From NCBI GenBank assembly GCA_963277665.1, contig OY728160.1:46484605-46548604 (forward strand): a stretch of 64,000 nucleotides of DNA, given 5' to 3'. Below, one piece after another: positions 33,593-44,870 of the stretch. Made by a program: the position numbers and the translations under genes. Position 1 is the stretch's first letter, and each line of letters begins with the position of its first letter. The notes under the pieces were generated by a model. That model ran no database searches. It was not told the origin of the DNA and saw nothing but the letters and a program-made list of their open reading frames with translations. The DNA comes from Viscum album (taxonomy: Eukaryota; Streptophyta; Magnoliopsida; Santalales; Viscaceae).

Positions 33593-36591
33593 TTTCACGA
33601 ACCGAATCAGGTCGCCATAAAATCGATGCCCGACCTGGTCCACGGCAAGGCCCGAAGGGCGTTCCTGATCCCCACGGGCTGGCACAAGTGCACGGGTATC
33701 AATTTAGAATTCTTGGGAATGATTTACCCGTATAACAACCAGAAACAAACCATAAGTAAACTGAATTCCGAAATCAACATTACAACGAAAAGTTTTAAAA
33801 TTAGCATGAATGAGTCTCAACAAAAAGAGCAGCTACAACTCAACCACAACTAACTCCAAAAAAAAGTGACCAAAAACCAAACCTGCAACTGTCACCTGAT
33901 AGAAGAATGTCACTGTCAAACCTCCGCCACCAGTGCCAAATCAGATGATCCAACTAACAACTCGGACCACCGTGCTCAAAACATTGGCATTTTCCTGCAT
34001 CAGACATAATCAGATCTACTTACACCCAAGGGTGTAAGTAGGGTGTGAGAAATCACTCAATAGGTTGGCACCAGAAAAAAGATTCTGCATAAAAATGGTT
34101 AGATAACCAAAGCAGTTTGCAGGTTCAGATTTTAGAGAAAGAAAATAAATGCACTAACATTTTGATGAGAACAGTTTTTAAAGAAAGAAAGATAGTTTTA
34201 AAATAAGAAAAAGGGGTTTTTGTTACTCAAAGAAAATGAAACATTCTTACCTTTTGAAACCACATAAGTCACCAAAACCAACCAGTGATGAGTATATAGT
34301 CGCACAGGAGCAACAAAAGTGGGAGATGCCTAAAAGTACTAAAGATGTGTGGGGCCCTAGAACCTCACATCTCGGTGAACCATATCATACATTCCTGTGC
34401 ACAAGCCACTGGTAGGGAAACAACTCCTACCACAGTGGTCTCCAGTCATCATACAAAGTTTAGTTAGTGTTGTAAGCGTCAATCCCGCTAAGTGAAACTG
34501 GGCTGAGGCCACTCCCGTATCACTAGCACACTAGTCTAGTCCGCCCACCTAGTACCCAGGCTTCCCCTTTTGTACTCAATATTCAAAGTTCACCCTACTC
34601 ATCAAGTTCAAGACACAACACACAACATGGAACCTCACAACATGAAACACTTACGAAATTTCGAGAACCAAACTAAAGTTTATCAAGAATTTGAAAATTT
34701 GGTTTAAGAGTTTTAAGAAAATAAAACAACACAATCAACAATGAAAACCCCACTCAGACGCACACTAAGACTATAACAAGGATCAAATTTCAACTGCTGC
34801 ATTTGTTCAAAAACCAGGGCACAACACAGTATAAACCCGACAATCTAAACAAGCCACTAATAAAAGTAAAACACTACACTCTACTAGTCAAACCGAAAAC
34901 TCACATCAGCGTTTAAATAAAAGAAATATTAAATTAATCAAACCATCAGACTAATTGATCAAATTCCCTAAGTATGTGAAACCACCTACCTAAAATAGGT
35001 ACGAAAAGTGACACGGCGCAAAACTCCCGTTGTGCAACGGTTGCACCGTATGGAGCCGTCAAAAAGGTCCAAAAACAGTGGACCAAACAAACTCAATGAC
35101 ACCCAGTGAAACATCAGTGGTCCATAAAAAATAAACATCAGCAATTTAAATAACTTTGTTAACCGTTAAACAAGTTCAATAATAATTAAATAAATTAATC
35201 AACAATTAAACAAAAACAATTAATTAATTTTATTAACAACTAAACAAATCTAATTAATGAATTAACAGATAAAAAAATTAAATAATGATTAAATAAATTA
35301 ATTAACAATTAAACAAAATTAAAAAAAGTTGATTAAAAACTAAAAAAAATTAATAATAATCAAATAAAATAATTAAAAATTAAACAAATAAAATGAAATA
35401 AAAAAATTAAACTAATTTCAAATGAAAACCTATACCCAAAACTACCAAAATGGAAGAGAACAACGCAACCAAAGTGCTCTGCACCTCTCTCAAGGGATTC
35501 GAAAGGTCAGCCAGAGGGATTTCCGAAGGAGGGAGGCGGTGTCGGTCGAGCGTAACGTACTAGGGGGTAAGCAGGGTCGTTGCGGAGGCTGGTGCTGGAA
35601 AAATCTGGAGCCTCCGGAAGTTCGGATGGGGAGGGAAAGAAGAGAAAAAAAATAAGAAGGCAGAAGGGGGGTGAGTTGTAGTAGGTGAGGCCGGGCAGAA
35701 GGCGCATCAGGAGAGACCGCTGGGGTTTAGCTGGGAAAACGGGAGGGCAGCAGGGCGGTCGACGGCCTGGGTGAGCGGGAGGCTGGGAGATGGAGTAGCG
35801 GAGGAGAGGAGGGTCCAACGGATAGTGGAGGAGGAAAGGGGGGTGGGTCGCGGTGCTGGAGGGAGATAACGGGAATGGGGAGTGAGCAGGGAAGAGGGGG
35901 AGAGGGTGGTTGTGGAGAAGAGAAGGGGGATAGGGGGAGAGGTGGGGCGCAGTAGGGAAGAGAGGAGAAGGGAGGGAGAAAAGAAGAAAAGAGGAAGAAG
36001 GGAGAAGGAAGAGGCGCGACCAAGCAGGGAAGAAGGGTGAGGGAGGAGGGAGGCCAAGGGAGAGAAGAGAGAAGAAGGAGGGAGGGGATGCGTGGGGAGG
36101 AAGAAAGAGGAGGAAAAAAAGAAAGAAAAAAACAGAAAAAAGGGTGGAGGCTAGGGTTTTCTTGGGGGGATTAATAAAAAAACAAATAATAAAAAAAAAA
36201 AGAAACAACCCAATTCAATAAAAAAAAGAACTAAATGAAATAAAATAAAGATAAAAAGGCTTTAATAATAATAATATAAATAATAATGATAATAATAATA
36301 ATAATAATAATATAATAATAATAAGAAGAAGAAGAAAACTGAAGTTAATCATCTAGTATTTGAAACACCCATGCAACGGACGCCGCACGTTAAAATGGAA
36401 AAGCTGCACGGCTTCGCCCGTGCCCTGCCCATGTGTCGAGCGGTGTAAGGATCGCATGCACACATCGTTTCCATAATGGGAAACCCACATTGGGGTCAGC
36501 CCGTGCTATAACCAAGCAATAAACAGGCAATTAATTCACGAAATAAAAATTTAAAATCAAATTTGTACCTCAACGAAGTCCGGGCGTGACA
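33593..36591 (-). mobile_element. Chromovirus B, 5' LTR
   Basis: 2999 bp, partner of 25606-28607; the first bases are mutated (TTTTCA for TGTCA). It ends GGGCGTGACA followed by CTCAT. The purine tract (35610-36150) and microsatellite (36263-36338) are shared. Copies differ at up to about a tenth of positions in the stretches compared. The 233-codon minus frame at 35507-36208 is the equivalent low-complexity frame of the other LTR. Confidence 0.93.
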
Positions 36592-36596
36592 CTCAT
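36592..36596. repeat. Target-site duplication of B, right copy
   Basis: CTCAT, identical to 25601-25605. The P LTR resumes directly afterwards. Confidence 0.95.
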
Positions 36597-37127
36597 TTTG
36601 TTAAAAAATCTTTAACTAAAATATCATTTTAAATGTTTTGAAGATTTATTCTTCTAAATATTTATCATTAATTTCCATGTTTTAAAAATGGTTTTAAGGA
36701 TTTATTTATATATTCATTAATGTTTTTAAATGATAATTTATTTAAAAGTTTCAAAGTGGTATGGGAAAATTTGATTCAAAAGTCTCTTTATTAAATGTCT
36801 TAAATGGTTTTTAAAAATGGTTTGATAAAGAATTGATTATGTCAATATCTTGAAATAATATATTGTGATAGAAATGTGGAAATGTTATCTTTCTTTTATG
36901 ATTGTTTTATTTGTTATGAATACGTTATGGTTCTTTGGCATTGTTTACGTATACAGGTGGTTCTATGATAAACCTAGGGCTGTTGAGCCCAAGATAGCTC
37001 TCCAATGCGTTGGGTAACGTGACAGTGGTAAACGTTAATGTTTCTCCTAATAGATTTAGGGAATGTACTATGATGATTATTCCAAATGTGACTCCCTATG
37101 TAGCTGTGATAGATACAACGTAAGTAT

Positions 37128-37132
37128 TTTAT
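37128..37132. repeat. Target-site duplication of K2, left copy
   Basis: TTTAT, partner GTTAT at 38679-38683. The intact right P LTR has GTTAT at this place (about 45538-45542), so one base changed after insertion. Confidence 0.85.
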
Positions 37133-38678
37133 TGTTGGGAAAAAATCTCTCAAGGTATCATTGAAGCATTTTTGAGGTGATTGTGTTTGTTGACAAAGTG
37201 GGCCTTGGTGTTGTGTTTGTTGACAAAGCAAACCATGATGAACAAATTTGTTGACAAAGGGGTTTTCATGGTGGCATTTCGAGTTTAATGGATGTTTTTA
37301 AGGATCCATAATTGATTCAAGAACGTCGACAAAGGAATGGTCGATCTGGAGGCGGTTCAAAAAGTTAATATACAAGGTGGTGCCGTTTTCCAGTGTTTGC
37401 CAAATTTTTGGACCTCAAAATTGACAAATGGAGAAAAGTAATTTTTGAAAAGGGAATTCCGCACCATTGTCTTGAAGGATTTGAAACTTGTGCGCCACTT
37501 GTTTTTCAAGATCAGAACATCAAAATATGGCAAAAGAAAAATGTGCGCTCAAGTTTTAGTTTTGGTAGCGCAAGTGACTAGGGCGATAGTAACTAGGGCG
37601 GCTGGACTTGAGCGCCAAGAGGAAACTTGCGCGCCGTCACTCAGGGGGTCCAAATTCCTATAAATAGAGGTCAACCTCTTCTCATTCGGCATGAGTTCAA
37701 CACTTAGATAAAATCAGATCTCTAGTCGTGCAGTTATTGTGGTCACGCAAGTGGTGGTGTGGTCACGCAAGTATAAAGATATTCAGAAGTTGCGCGCTAG
37801 TTAATAGTTGCGTGCCCAAAGTTGTTTGGGAGAGAAAGGGTGTGAGTCTCCCAAGTTTAGAGTTGAAGAAGGGGGTGTCACATAGTTGGTTTGGTGACAC
37901 TAGCACTCCAGGTTTTGAAGAAGCACGACAGTTAACAGTTGCGCACCAAAATCATTTTGGGCGTAAAAGGGTGAGAGTCACGAAAGTTTGGAGTTGAAGA
38001 AGCGAGTGTCAAGCAAGTGGTTGAGGTGAACTTGTGCACCAACTTGGAGAAGCGCGCCAGGTATGGTCGAAGTATGCTAGTCATTTTAGGGCCGCGTGAA
38101 AGCTGGAAGATTTCCCGATACCTTCGGTGCAAAGTGAGATTCATATACGGGTGAAAGTTGGACTTCAATAGAGCATCTACATACAACAGTGGATGTATTC
38201 ATTAGTGATAATAAAGAGACCTATAGGTCTATAAATTGTGACTGGATCTTTTCTAGAGCAGTGAGCAAAGGAAGAGTAAGAAGGTGATCCTCTCCATCAG
38301 TAGTGAGCTAGAGAGAGAGAAACCGGGAGTGACCCTTGGGAAAGCAGTGAGATAACCCTAAACATTGTAAAGGCAGTGATCCTGGGAATAGAAGTGATTT
38401 ATCCCAAACTTTGTAAACAGTAGTGTGCTTTTAGTGTATTTGTTACATTGGCACATCGCCGGTGTATGCTCCTTGGACATATCCCAGTGAGGGTGAACCG
38501 AGTAAAAATCGATGTGTCCTATGCATGCTTTAGTTTTTGTTTATACTTTGATGCAGAAAAGAGATAGAAGAGAGTCTTTCTTAATAGCGAGACAAGATCA
38601 ATAGGGGCATTTGTTTTAATCTGTCATACCCTAATTCACCCCCCCCCCCTCAGGGTATCTCACTTAGTGGATCTAACA
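37133..38678 (+). mobile_element. Solo LTR K2, probably Copia type
   Basis: 1546 bp with TGTTGGG...CTAACA ends and a 5-bp TSD, absent from the right P LTR near 45540. It contains a TATAAATAG box at 37659, U3 repeats (GTTGACAAAG four times in 37186-37335), a tandem duplication of about 130 bp (starts near 37808 and 37938) and the end block CTAATTCACCCCCCC also seen in K1. No interior is left. Open frames such as 37728-37997 fall in the repeats and show no domain. Confidence 0.85.
37659..37667 (+). promoter_or_regulatory. TATA box of solo LTR K2
   Basis: TATAAATAG in TTCCTATAAATAGAGG, a plant-type core promoter box, 527 bases into the LTR. Confidence 0.65.
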
Positions 38679-38683
38679 GTTAT
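38679..38683. repeat. Target-site duplication of K2, right copy
   Basis: GTTAT, after which the P LTR resumes (GAATGCCATAAGTTACC, matching about 45543 onward). Confidence 0.85.
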
Positions 38684-39145
38684 GAATGCCATAAGTTACC
38701 TTTATGATTTGTGATTTCTGTGTGTTATTCATAAATCTTATGATTTTGTAAGGTATGTTATGATTAAAAAGTATTGGTTTCTTTTATTTGTATTTATTGA
38801 TGGGATAATTTTTTCCTTCCTTATTTTATAACCCTTACTGAGCATTTTATGCTCATCCCAAGTTTTTGAAATGTTTTCCATAGGACTTAAAGATGAATAG
38901 GGTCAAGGATGGGATCAAGGAAAAGTCATGTTGTCTAAAACATGGAACTATACATGTTTCTTTTTAAGAGTTTTTGTTTTGTGTAAAAATTGGAAACTGA
39001 GTAGAAGTGTATACTTTGAAATTTTTGAGATGTATTGTAATATTTATGGCCAAATTATCTAAAACAGTAAACCTGAAAATATACTCAATGTGAATTATTC
39101 ATTTAATTCAAGATTATGTAATGTTTAAGGTTGGGTCCTTATAGT

Positions 39146-39157
39146 TGGTATCATAGG
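39146..39157 (+). other. Element P primer-binding site
   Basis: TGGTATCATAGG, two bases after the LTR end. It belongs to the initiator-Met tRNA class (TGGTATCAGAGG) with one change. Confidence 0.85.
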
Positions 39158-39370
39158 TCGATTTAGATAACTTTAGATGTTAGGGTGCTCTTAAAGCATA
39201 GGTGACATTACCATAATGGTTAGGATTTTAGAAAGAGTCATAGTTATTTTATATAGAGTGAATGAGTTTAAGATAACATGAATAATTATATCTTAGTATT
39301 TACCCTCCTCAAAAGATATTATATGATAATTTTACTGATATACTCACACTAACCTTTTTGGTTTTAGTAA

Positions 39371-39856
39371 ATGGTTGGGTCTAGCAGGCACCAAAGTAAC
39401 AGTGGATGTGAAGAAAACTGTGATGGTTTCATGAATGAGAAACTGAATAAAATGAGAGATGCAATGAGAAATCTTGTGGTTATTATCAACCAACTATCTG
39501 GATTCATTATTGACAACTTGAACCATAGTGATTTTTATAAGGCATTATATATGCGAGAAACAAATCCCTACAAAAGTTCAGGTAATAATCTTAAAGGTAA
39601 GTATGTTAAAAATCCTATGTGTCAAGGATGTGGAAAGAAACACCTAGGAAAATTCATCAAAGGGGCAGGAAGATGCTATAGATGTGGGAATAAAGGTCAT
39701 AAAGCAAGAACCTATAATGAAAAAAGGAAGCATCCAGATGACTCTAGAAAAGGGAAAGAAGTTCTTTCTGAAGGATCAATTGAATGTTTGAAATGTGGTG
39801 ATCATGGTAATTATACAAATAGATGTCCTATGAAGAAGGTTCCGGAATGGGATTAG
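39371..39856 (+). CDS. Short Gag-like protein with three zinc-knuckle relics (element P)
   Basis: 161 codons, starting 225 bases after the primer-binding site; the start context is shared with the O relic. Residues 20-60 form a short helical-looking stretch. There is no room for a normal capsid domain, so this is a nucleocapsid-like remnant. C84, C87 and H91 form the CGKxH motif, with F95 where the last Cys is expected. C102, C105 and H110 follow, with Y115 in place of Cys. C139, C142 and C152 follow, with N147 in place of His. Each knuckle has lost one zinc ligand. Upstream linker and inter-knuckle parts are Lys-rich, suiting RNA binding. No pol follows. Intact as an ORF, doubtful as a working protein. 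Confidence 0.6.
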   Translation: MVGSSRHQSNSGCEENCDGFMNEKLNKMRDAMRNLVVIINQLSGFIIDNLNHSDFYKALYMRETNPYKSSGNNLKGKYVKNPMCQGCGKKHLGKFIKGAGRCYRCGNKGHKARTYNEKRKHPDDSRKGKEVLSEGSIECLKCGDHGNYTNRCPMKKVPEWD

Positions 39857-41297
39857 CAGGATCATACAAATATATTTTTACCAATTTCTAATGCCATTCT
39901 AGTTGAAGATGAGGAAACTGACAATGACCAATGAAAAGTATGAATTATTTCTTAGCATATGTTTTGATATTATTGAATATTAAGATATTATTCATGATTT
40001 TGTTTGTAGGAAAGAAGTATTTTAGAATAAGTTGGTAAAGAAAGGTTAATGGATCATGAAGAACGTTTAATGAATAAAAAGTATGCATATAAGGGATTTA
40101 AGAGTTATGGTACATTTTAAGATGATGAAATGATTAAAAGTATTAAGGATCTATTGATGATGGGATTACTTTGGAAGACTTTTTCTAGTATGTGTAACCA
40201 TGAAGTTTGATATGTGAAAATTTCATTCAAGAAATAGTTATATTTTCTTATGTGGACATAATGGATAAGATTAGGGGTTCATATGATCTTTTGTTTTTGA
40301 GGCAATTACAGGTTATTATTTTATGGGATGAAAATGAGAGGTATGAGATAAAATTTGTGGAGTAATGGTTGAAATATTTTTTTGGAGGAACATATGTTTT
40401 TATTCTGGACATAAGTTGATTTGGTTTATTTATGGAAATTATTAACCTATCATACAAAATATGGGATTAGGTTAATTACACTTTAGTATGAGACTTTAAG
40501 AGTAGTTGATGTTTTTGGATATAAATGTTAAGATTTTTGTGGAAGACTATGTGACCAAATCCTTTTGAATTTTGGGTTTCAATCTTAGTTTAGATTACTT
40601 AGAATGATTTTAAGGAAAATTGTATATTGAATGGTCTTTGTTTAACTTTGGGTACTATTTGTTGAATTTTGGAGATTAAGAGTACTATTTTTTTAATGAT
40701 TATCCTTTTAGGGATTATCTGATCTTGTACTAACCAATTTTGGTTTTGGTTGATGTCTAAAGACAAGGAAAATATATAGTTATTATTTTGTAGATTATAT
40801 GATACTCTAGAAGTTGATTATTTTACTTTTTATGTGACCAAGTCATCTTGAATACTCATCATTTAGAGAAAAGATGAGTTTGTGGTAGAAATTTTGTAAA
40901 TGATGAAAGTCTACATGTCAAGTAAGTTTCCTTATGTTCTTATTCAATGTCATAAATAAATTTTCTAACATTATGAAAAAGAAACTTAAAAAAAATGTTT
41001 TCCATTTACTTTTCCTACTCGGAAACCAATGACCATTTAACCCATCAGAATTTTGTGGTTTTCTTGTTGTCAACTTTCTCCTGATCATGTTTTCTATCAC
41101 TCTACATCAGAACTTGACACTTAGTTTCTCCTCCATATCCATATTTTTATGGAATCCAAGTATGGTTTATCTCAGGTGACCTTTGTTGTTATCTTTATTT
41201 CTTTTAAATTGATATTTTTTATTGACTCTTTTTCTGATGTGGGACTTTCAATTAAGTTTCCAAGCCCAATTTTAAAATTGTAAGGATGCAATTCCCA
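39857..41297 (+). other. Element P interior without gene
   Basis: 1.4 kb between the gag-like ORF and the polypurine tract. I find no protease, RT, RNase H or integrase motif on either strand; the longest frames are about 60-70 codons. It may hold cis-acting sequence needed for replication, but nothing specific is visible. Confidence 0.65.
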
Positions 41298-41311
41298 AAA
41301 GGGGGGAAGGA
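41297..41311 (+). other. Element P polypurine tract
   Basis: AAAAGGGGGGAAGGA directly before TGTAACATCCC. It is the expected plus-strand primer site. Confidence 0.88.
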
Positions 41312-42952
41312 TGTAACATCCCAGGTAAATAAAGAATATAACATTTTCATATTTATTAATATTTTTGAATTAAATATTAATTTTACTTTAAAGGGGATGG
41401 TATGTTCGATGTCATACCTGATATGCTACAACGGGTTTCTTTGAAATCTTACATTGCACACTACATTGAGTTATACTGAAAAATAATAATATATTATTAT
41501 TTTAAATGGTAATTAACGCCTAACTGTTGTAATGGCAGGAATGAAAGGAACTAACTACAATATAATTATACAGGTTAGTTAAATATTTTTACATTTATCC
41601 AATAAAAGTTATAGGCTTAAATTTTGAATGGATCTAATATAAAGCATAAATACTCTAATATTAATTAAAAGGTCAATTTACCGCCTTTTAATAGTGAACC
41701 CTCATTAAATATAGTTTAGGTAACTTTTATATGTTTTATTTGACAAAATAAAATTCTTCTTTAGAATTGGGACATCAAAATTTACTTCAGGTAAATTTTT
41801 GGTATTTTTCTGATAAAAATCATTTTTTAATGAATAGTAAAAAATACTGTATTTTAATTCAAAACTACCTTTTAATATAACTTATTTATATGGTTAGATT
41901 ATCTTTTTAAATGGTTTAAAAGTTAAATTATATTATATTTTTACCATTTAATCCAATGTTGTTCATTGGAAGAAATTTCCCTTTGAAATTGGGAATAAAC
42001 AAGTGTCAATGTTTTGATAGTTATTATTTCTTAAAAAACATGCTTTTTGTTTTGGCAATAGGAATTAATTTTAAATTAATTAATCCAACTTCTATGTTTT
42101 TAATTTGGTAAAATAGACATAATTTTTGAATTTGGAATATCAAAAATATCTTAGGCTGAATTTTTGTTATTTTTCTAAAAAACTTCAATTTTTGATGAAT
42201 AGTAAAACCACTAAGTAGTAGTTAAAAACTGGATTTTTCATTTAAATGAAATTTTACCACTTATTTGAATTGAAATTAGAAAATCCAACATACATGGTTG
42301 TTATTATTAATTAAAATTTGGTTCAATAAAATGAAAATATTTTTTAGTGAATAGTAACTTTTGACTTTTATTTACCGCGGTTAAAGGTAAATAGGGTAAT
42401 TCAAGGTAAAAAGAATATCATAATAATAAAAAATTAACTTAACAATTTTTCTAACCATATTGGATGAGTCATGCCAAAACATGGGCATCCTTATATCTAT
42501 TTTTTGACCCCATGGAGCCACTTAAGAGTGATAATGACACTTTATTTTAATTAACTTAAAGGAAAAAATGACACAAACAAATATCTTTTAGTAAATATAT
42601 TTTTACATGGGGTTATATAAGTTATCATTTGGGGTATAAATATTCTTTATAAATATAAAAAAAATTCATACATCATGGTATTTTTTTTATAATTTTTATA
42701 CATCAAATAAATTAAATTATTTATGACACAATAATGATGCAGTATTTACTTCGTTAATAAATGATTTAAATAAATTACATTATAAAGATTAAAATAATAT
42801 CCAAAACCTGTAAAATTATTATTGGGTGATTTTATTTCAACCATGAGTCATATTATCTTCAACCTTAATGTGTTTTGGATCTCTAGAAACCAAAAATCAT
42901 TATATAATAAAATAATATTTTCACACTTTCCTAAAGAGCCCCTCCTCCCCCT

Positions 42953-42960
42953 TATAAAAA
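42953..42960 (+). promoter_or_regulatory. TATA box of P right LTR
   Basis: TATAAAAA, 1641 bases into the LTR, the same place and context as 23551 in the left LTR. Confidence 0.7.
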
Positions 42961-43299
42961 GCCCTCACTTCTAACCCATTACTCACACTTCTAAAGCCCT
43001 TTGGCTCATCCAACCTCTTCCCAATTAAGATCCCTACATCCCTCTCTTACACCTAGAAGCCTTACCTTAGGCAGAAGGCACTTCAAGAAATTATTTTGGT
43101 TCAAACCAAAGGGAGTTACCCGATTTTAAGGTAACGTTTTCTCTTAAGTTCATTTATTTTATTTTATTTCTCCAACCCCTAAACTCTTTTTATTACTTTA
43201 TTTCATAAAAATACCAATATCCTCATTATACTAGGATTTTTTTATGAGGATTATTTGAACTACACTTACACACACCTCTATCTAATGGGTAAAGAACAT

Positions 43300-44870
43300 A
43301 CTATTTTTGTGGATGGAAAACTAACGCCTCACAAAACGATGATTGTTCAATTATCTCCTACCGCCTCTTATGGTGTAAATTATGATGTAAATATATTTAT
43401 ATATTATATATATTATGTTTATGTTTTCTTTATTATTCTATATTTTTAATTTATATCATACCTGTATGGTTTCTATTATGAGTAAACATGATAATTTCAT
43501 TTGAGGAAGTGCGGACTACCGCCCCCTCAAAGTGATATGAATCGTTCATACCAAATTTGGGACGTATAAAGGATGAATTTATTAAAATTATATATGATAT
43601 TGAACTATAATTATAATATAAATATGTATCATTAAGTTTTAATTCGATTAAAATATGAAATATAAATGAAAGTAGCGTTGTTGCATACGTACGGCTTACC
43701 GTCTCCATGAACGGTGCATTTCATTTATTATCTCCAAATGTTATGTAATACTATAAATATATATATATTGGATATATATTATATATATGATATCTAAATC
43801 ATGAATATAATTCCTTAGATAATGGACTCTTGAACATATGGACAACTTGTAATTATAAGGTGTTCATTTTTTACTCAAGTTCCAAATATCGACAAAACCA
43901 CCATTATTAACATAAATTATTACATAATTTTTATAACATGGTAATAAGTGATATAAAAGGAATAATATACTTGAATAAGGTTTATTAATCAAGTATAAGT
44001 TAATTTAATTTTATTATTCATGAAGAACAAGGAACAAACAAGTCAAGTCGGACACGAGGTAATGGGTTTCTTATCTCGCTTTTAATTTCGTGAGATTTCT
44101 ATTGTTAGCCACTAATTTATTGAATTTGGTGTATTATGTACTAAAATTTGATATATATTATCATTATTATCTTTATATTCATGTTATTCTGTGAATCATT
44201 TGGTGGTTATTAACCTTTTTTCATACAACTCGATTGATTACAACGTGGTAAGGGATTTTCATCTCACTTTTTATTCCCGTGAGATTCATGTTATATTTGC
44301 CAATTTTTACATTTTTGTTGTGTATGTACTGCCCAATATTGTATTAATTGTGTGATATACTTAAATTTATGGGTATTTACATCTTCATTTTATGATCCTT
44401 CTTTCATGGGTTGTATGTTTCGTAAGTTACCAAATCGGTAAGGGAACCATTTAACCTAATTTCTATTCCTTGGGTTAATCTTCTAATTCTTAATTATGTA
44501 ATGATATGATTATGTGTGGAATCACTATTTATTTATTTATGTTGTAATTTACACTACCCTTTGTGTGGATATACTTTTGATACACATAATTACTCCATTG
44601 ATAAATTCTCAATTCATTGATATGAACTTGATAAGAGTAATTTTAACTCAATTTCCATTCGTTGAGTTAAACATCCAAGTCATTGATTTTGTCTTAAAAA
44701 TAACATATGTGAATTTAGTATGATTGATTTACACTTAATATCCAATAATATTGAGTGTATTTATATTTTTCATGCATTATTATGTAATTGATTTATCCTT
44801 AATCTAAGGACAGAGTTTTTTATAAGGGATTTCATGTCAATTTACATTCCATTGAGACTTCATTGTCATT
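43300..44870 (+). repeat. Diverged ~190-bp hairpin array in P right LTR
   Basis: Modules start at 43321, 43516, 43695, then 44073, 44261, 44453, 44645 and 44834; the last five steps are 188, 192, 192 and 189. Small stems: GCGG-ACTA-CCGC at 43511-43522 and ACGG-CTTA-CCGT at 43691-43702. Larger ones: ATCTCGC/GTGAGAT (one G-U pair) at 44073; ATCTCAC/GTGAGAT at 44261; AACCTAA/TTGGGTT (one U-G pair) at 44453; TTTAACTCAA/TTGAGTTAAA at 44642; GTCAAT/ATTGAG at 44835 with one lost pair. Confidence 0.75.

Larger units (their letters stand above)
21905..39143 (+). mobile_element. Element P, left (5') LTR, interrupted by B and K2
   Basis: It starts TGAAACATCCAAGG (partner TGTAACATCCCAGG at 41312) and ends GTCCTTATA at 39143. 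Removing B (10986 bp plus 5-bp TSD) and K2 (1546 bp plus 5) leaves 4697 bp, against 4689 bp for the right LTR. It has a TATA box at 23551 and a ~190-bp hairpin array at 23880-25480. The LTR pieces are 21905-25605, 36592-37132 and 38679-39143. Copies differ at roughly a tenth of positions in the stretches compared, so P is younger than O. Flanks ATACC and AGACT do not form a convincing TSD. Confidence 0.9.

Noticed and set aside
43255..43449. Small ORF beginning MNYTYTHLYLMGKEHTIF in P LTR
   Set aside because: It lies inside the hairpin array; the equivalent left LTR stretch near 23880 does not keep the same start, and the tail is AT-rich filler.
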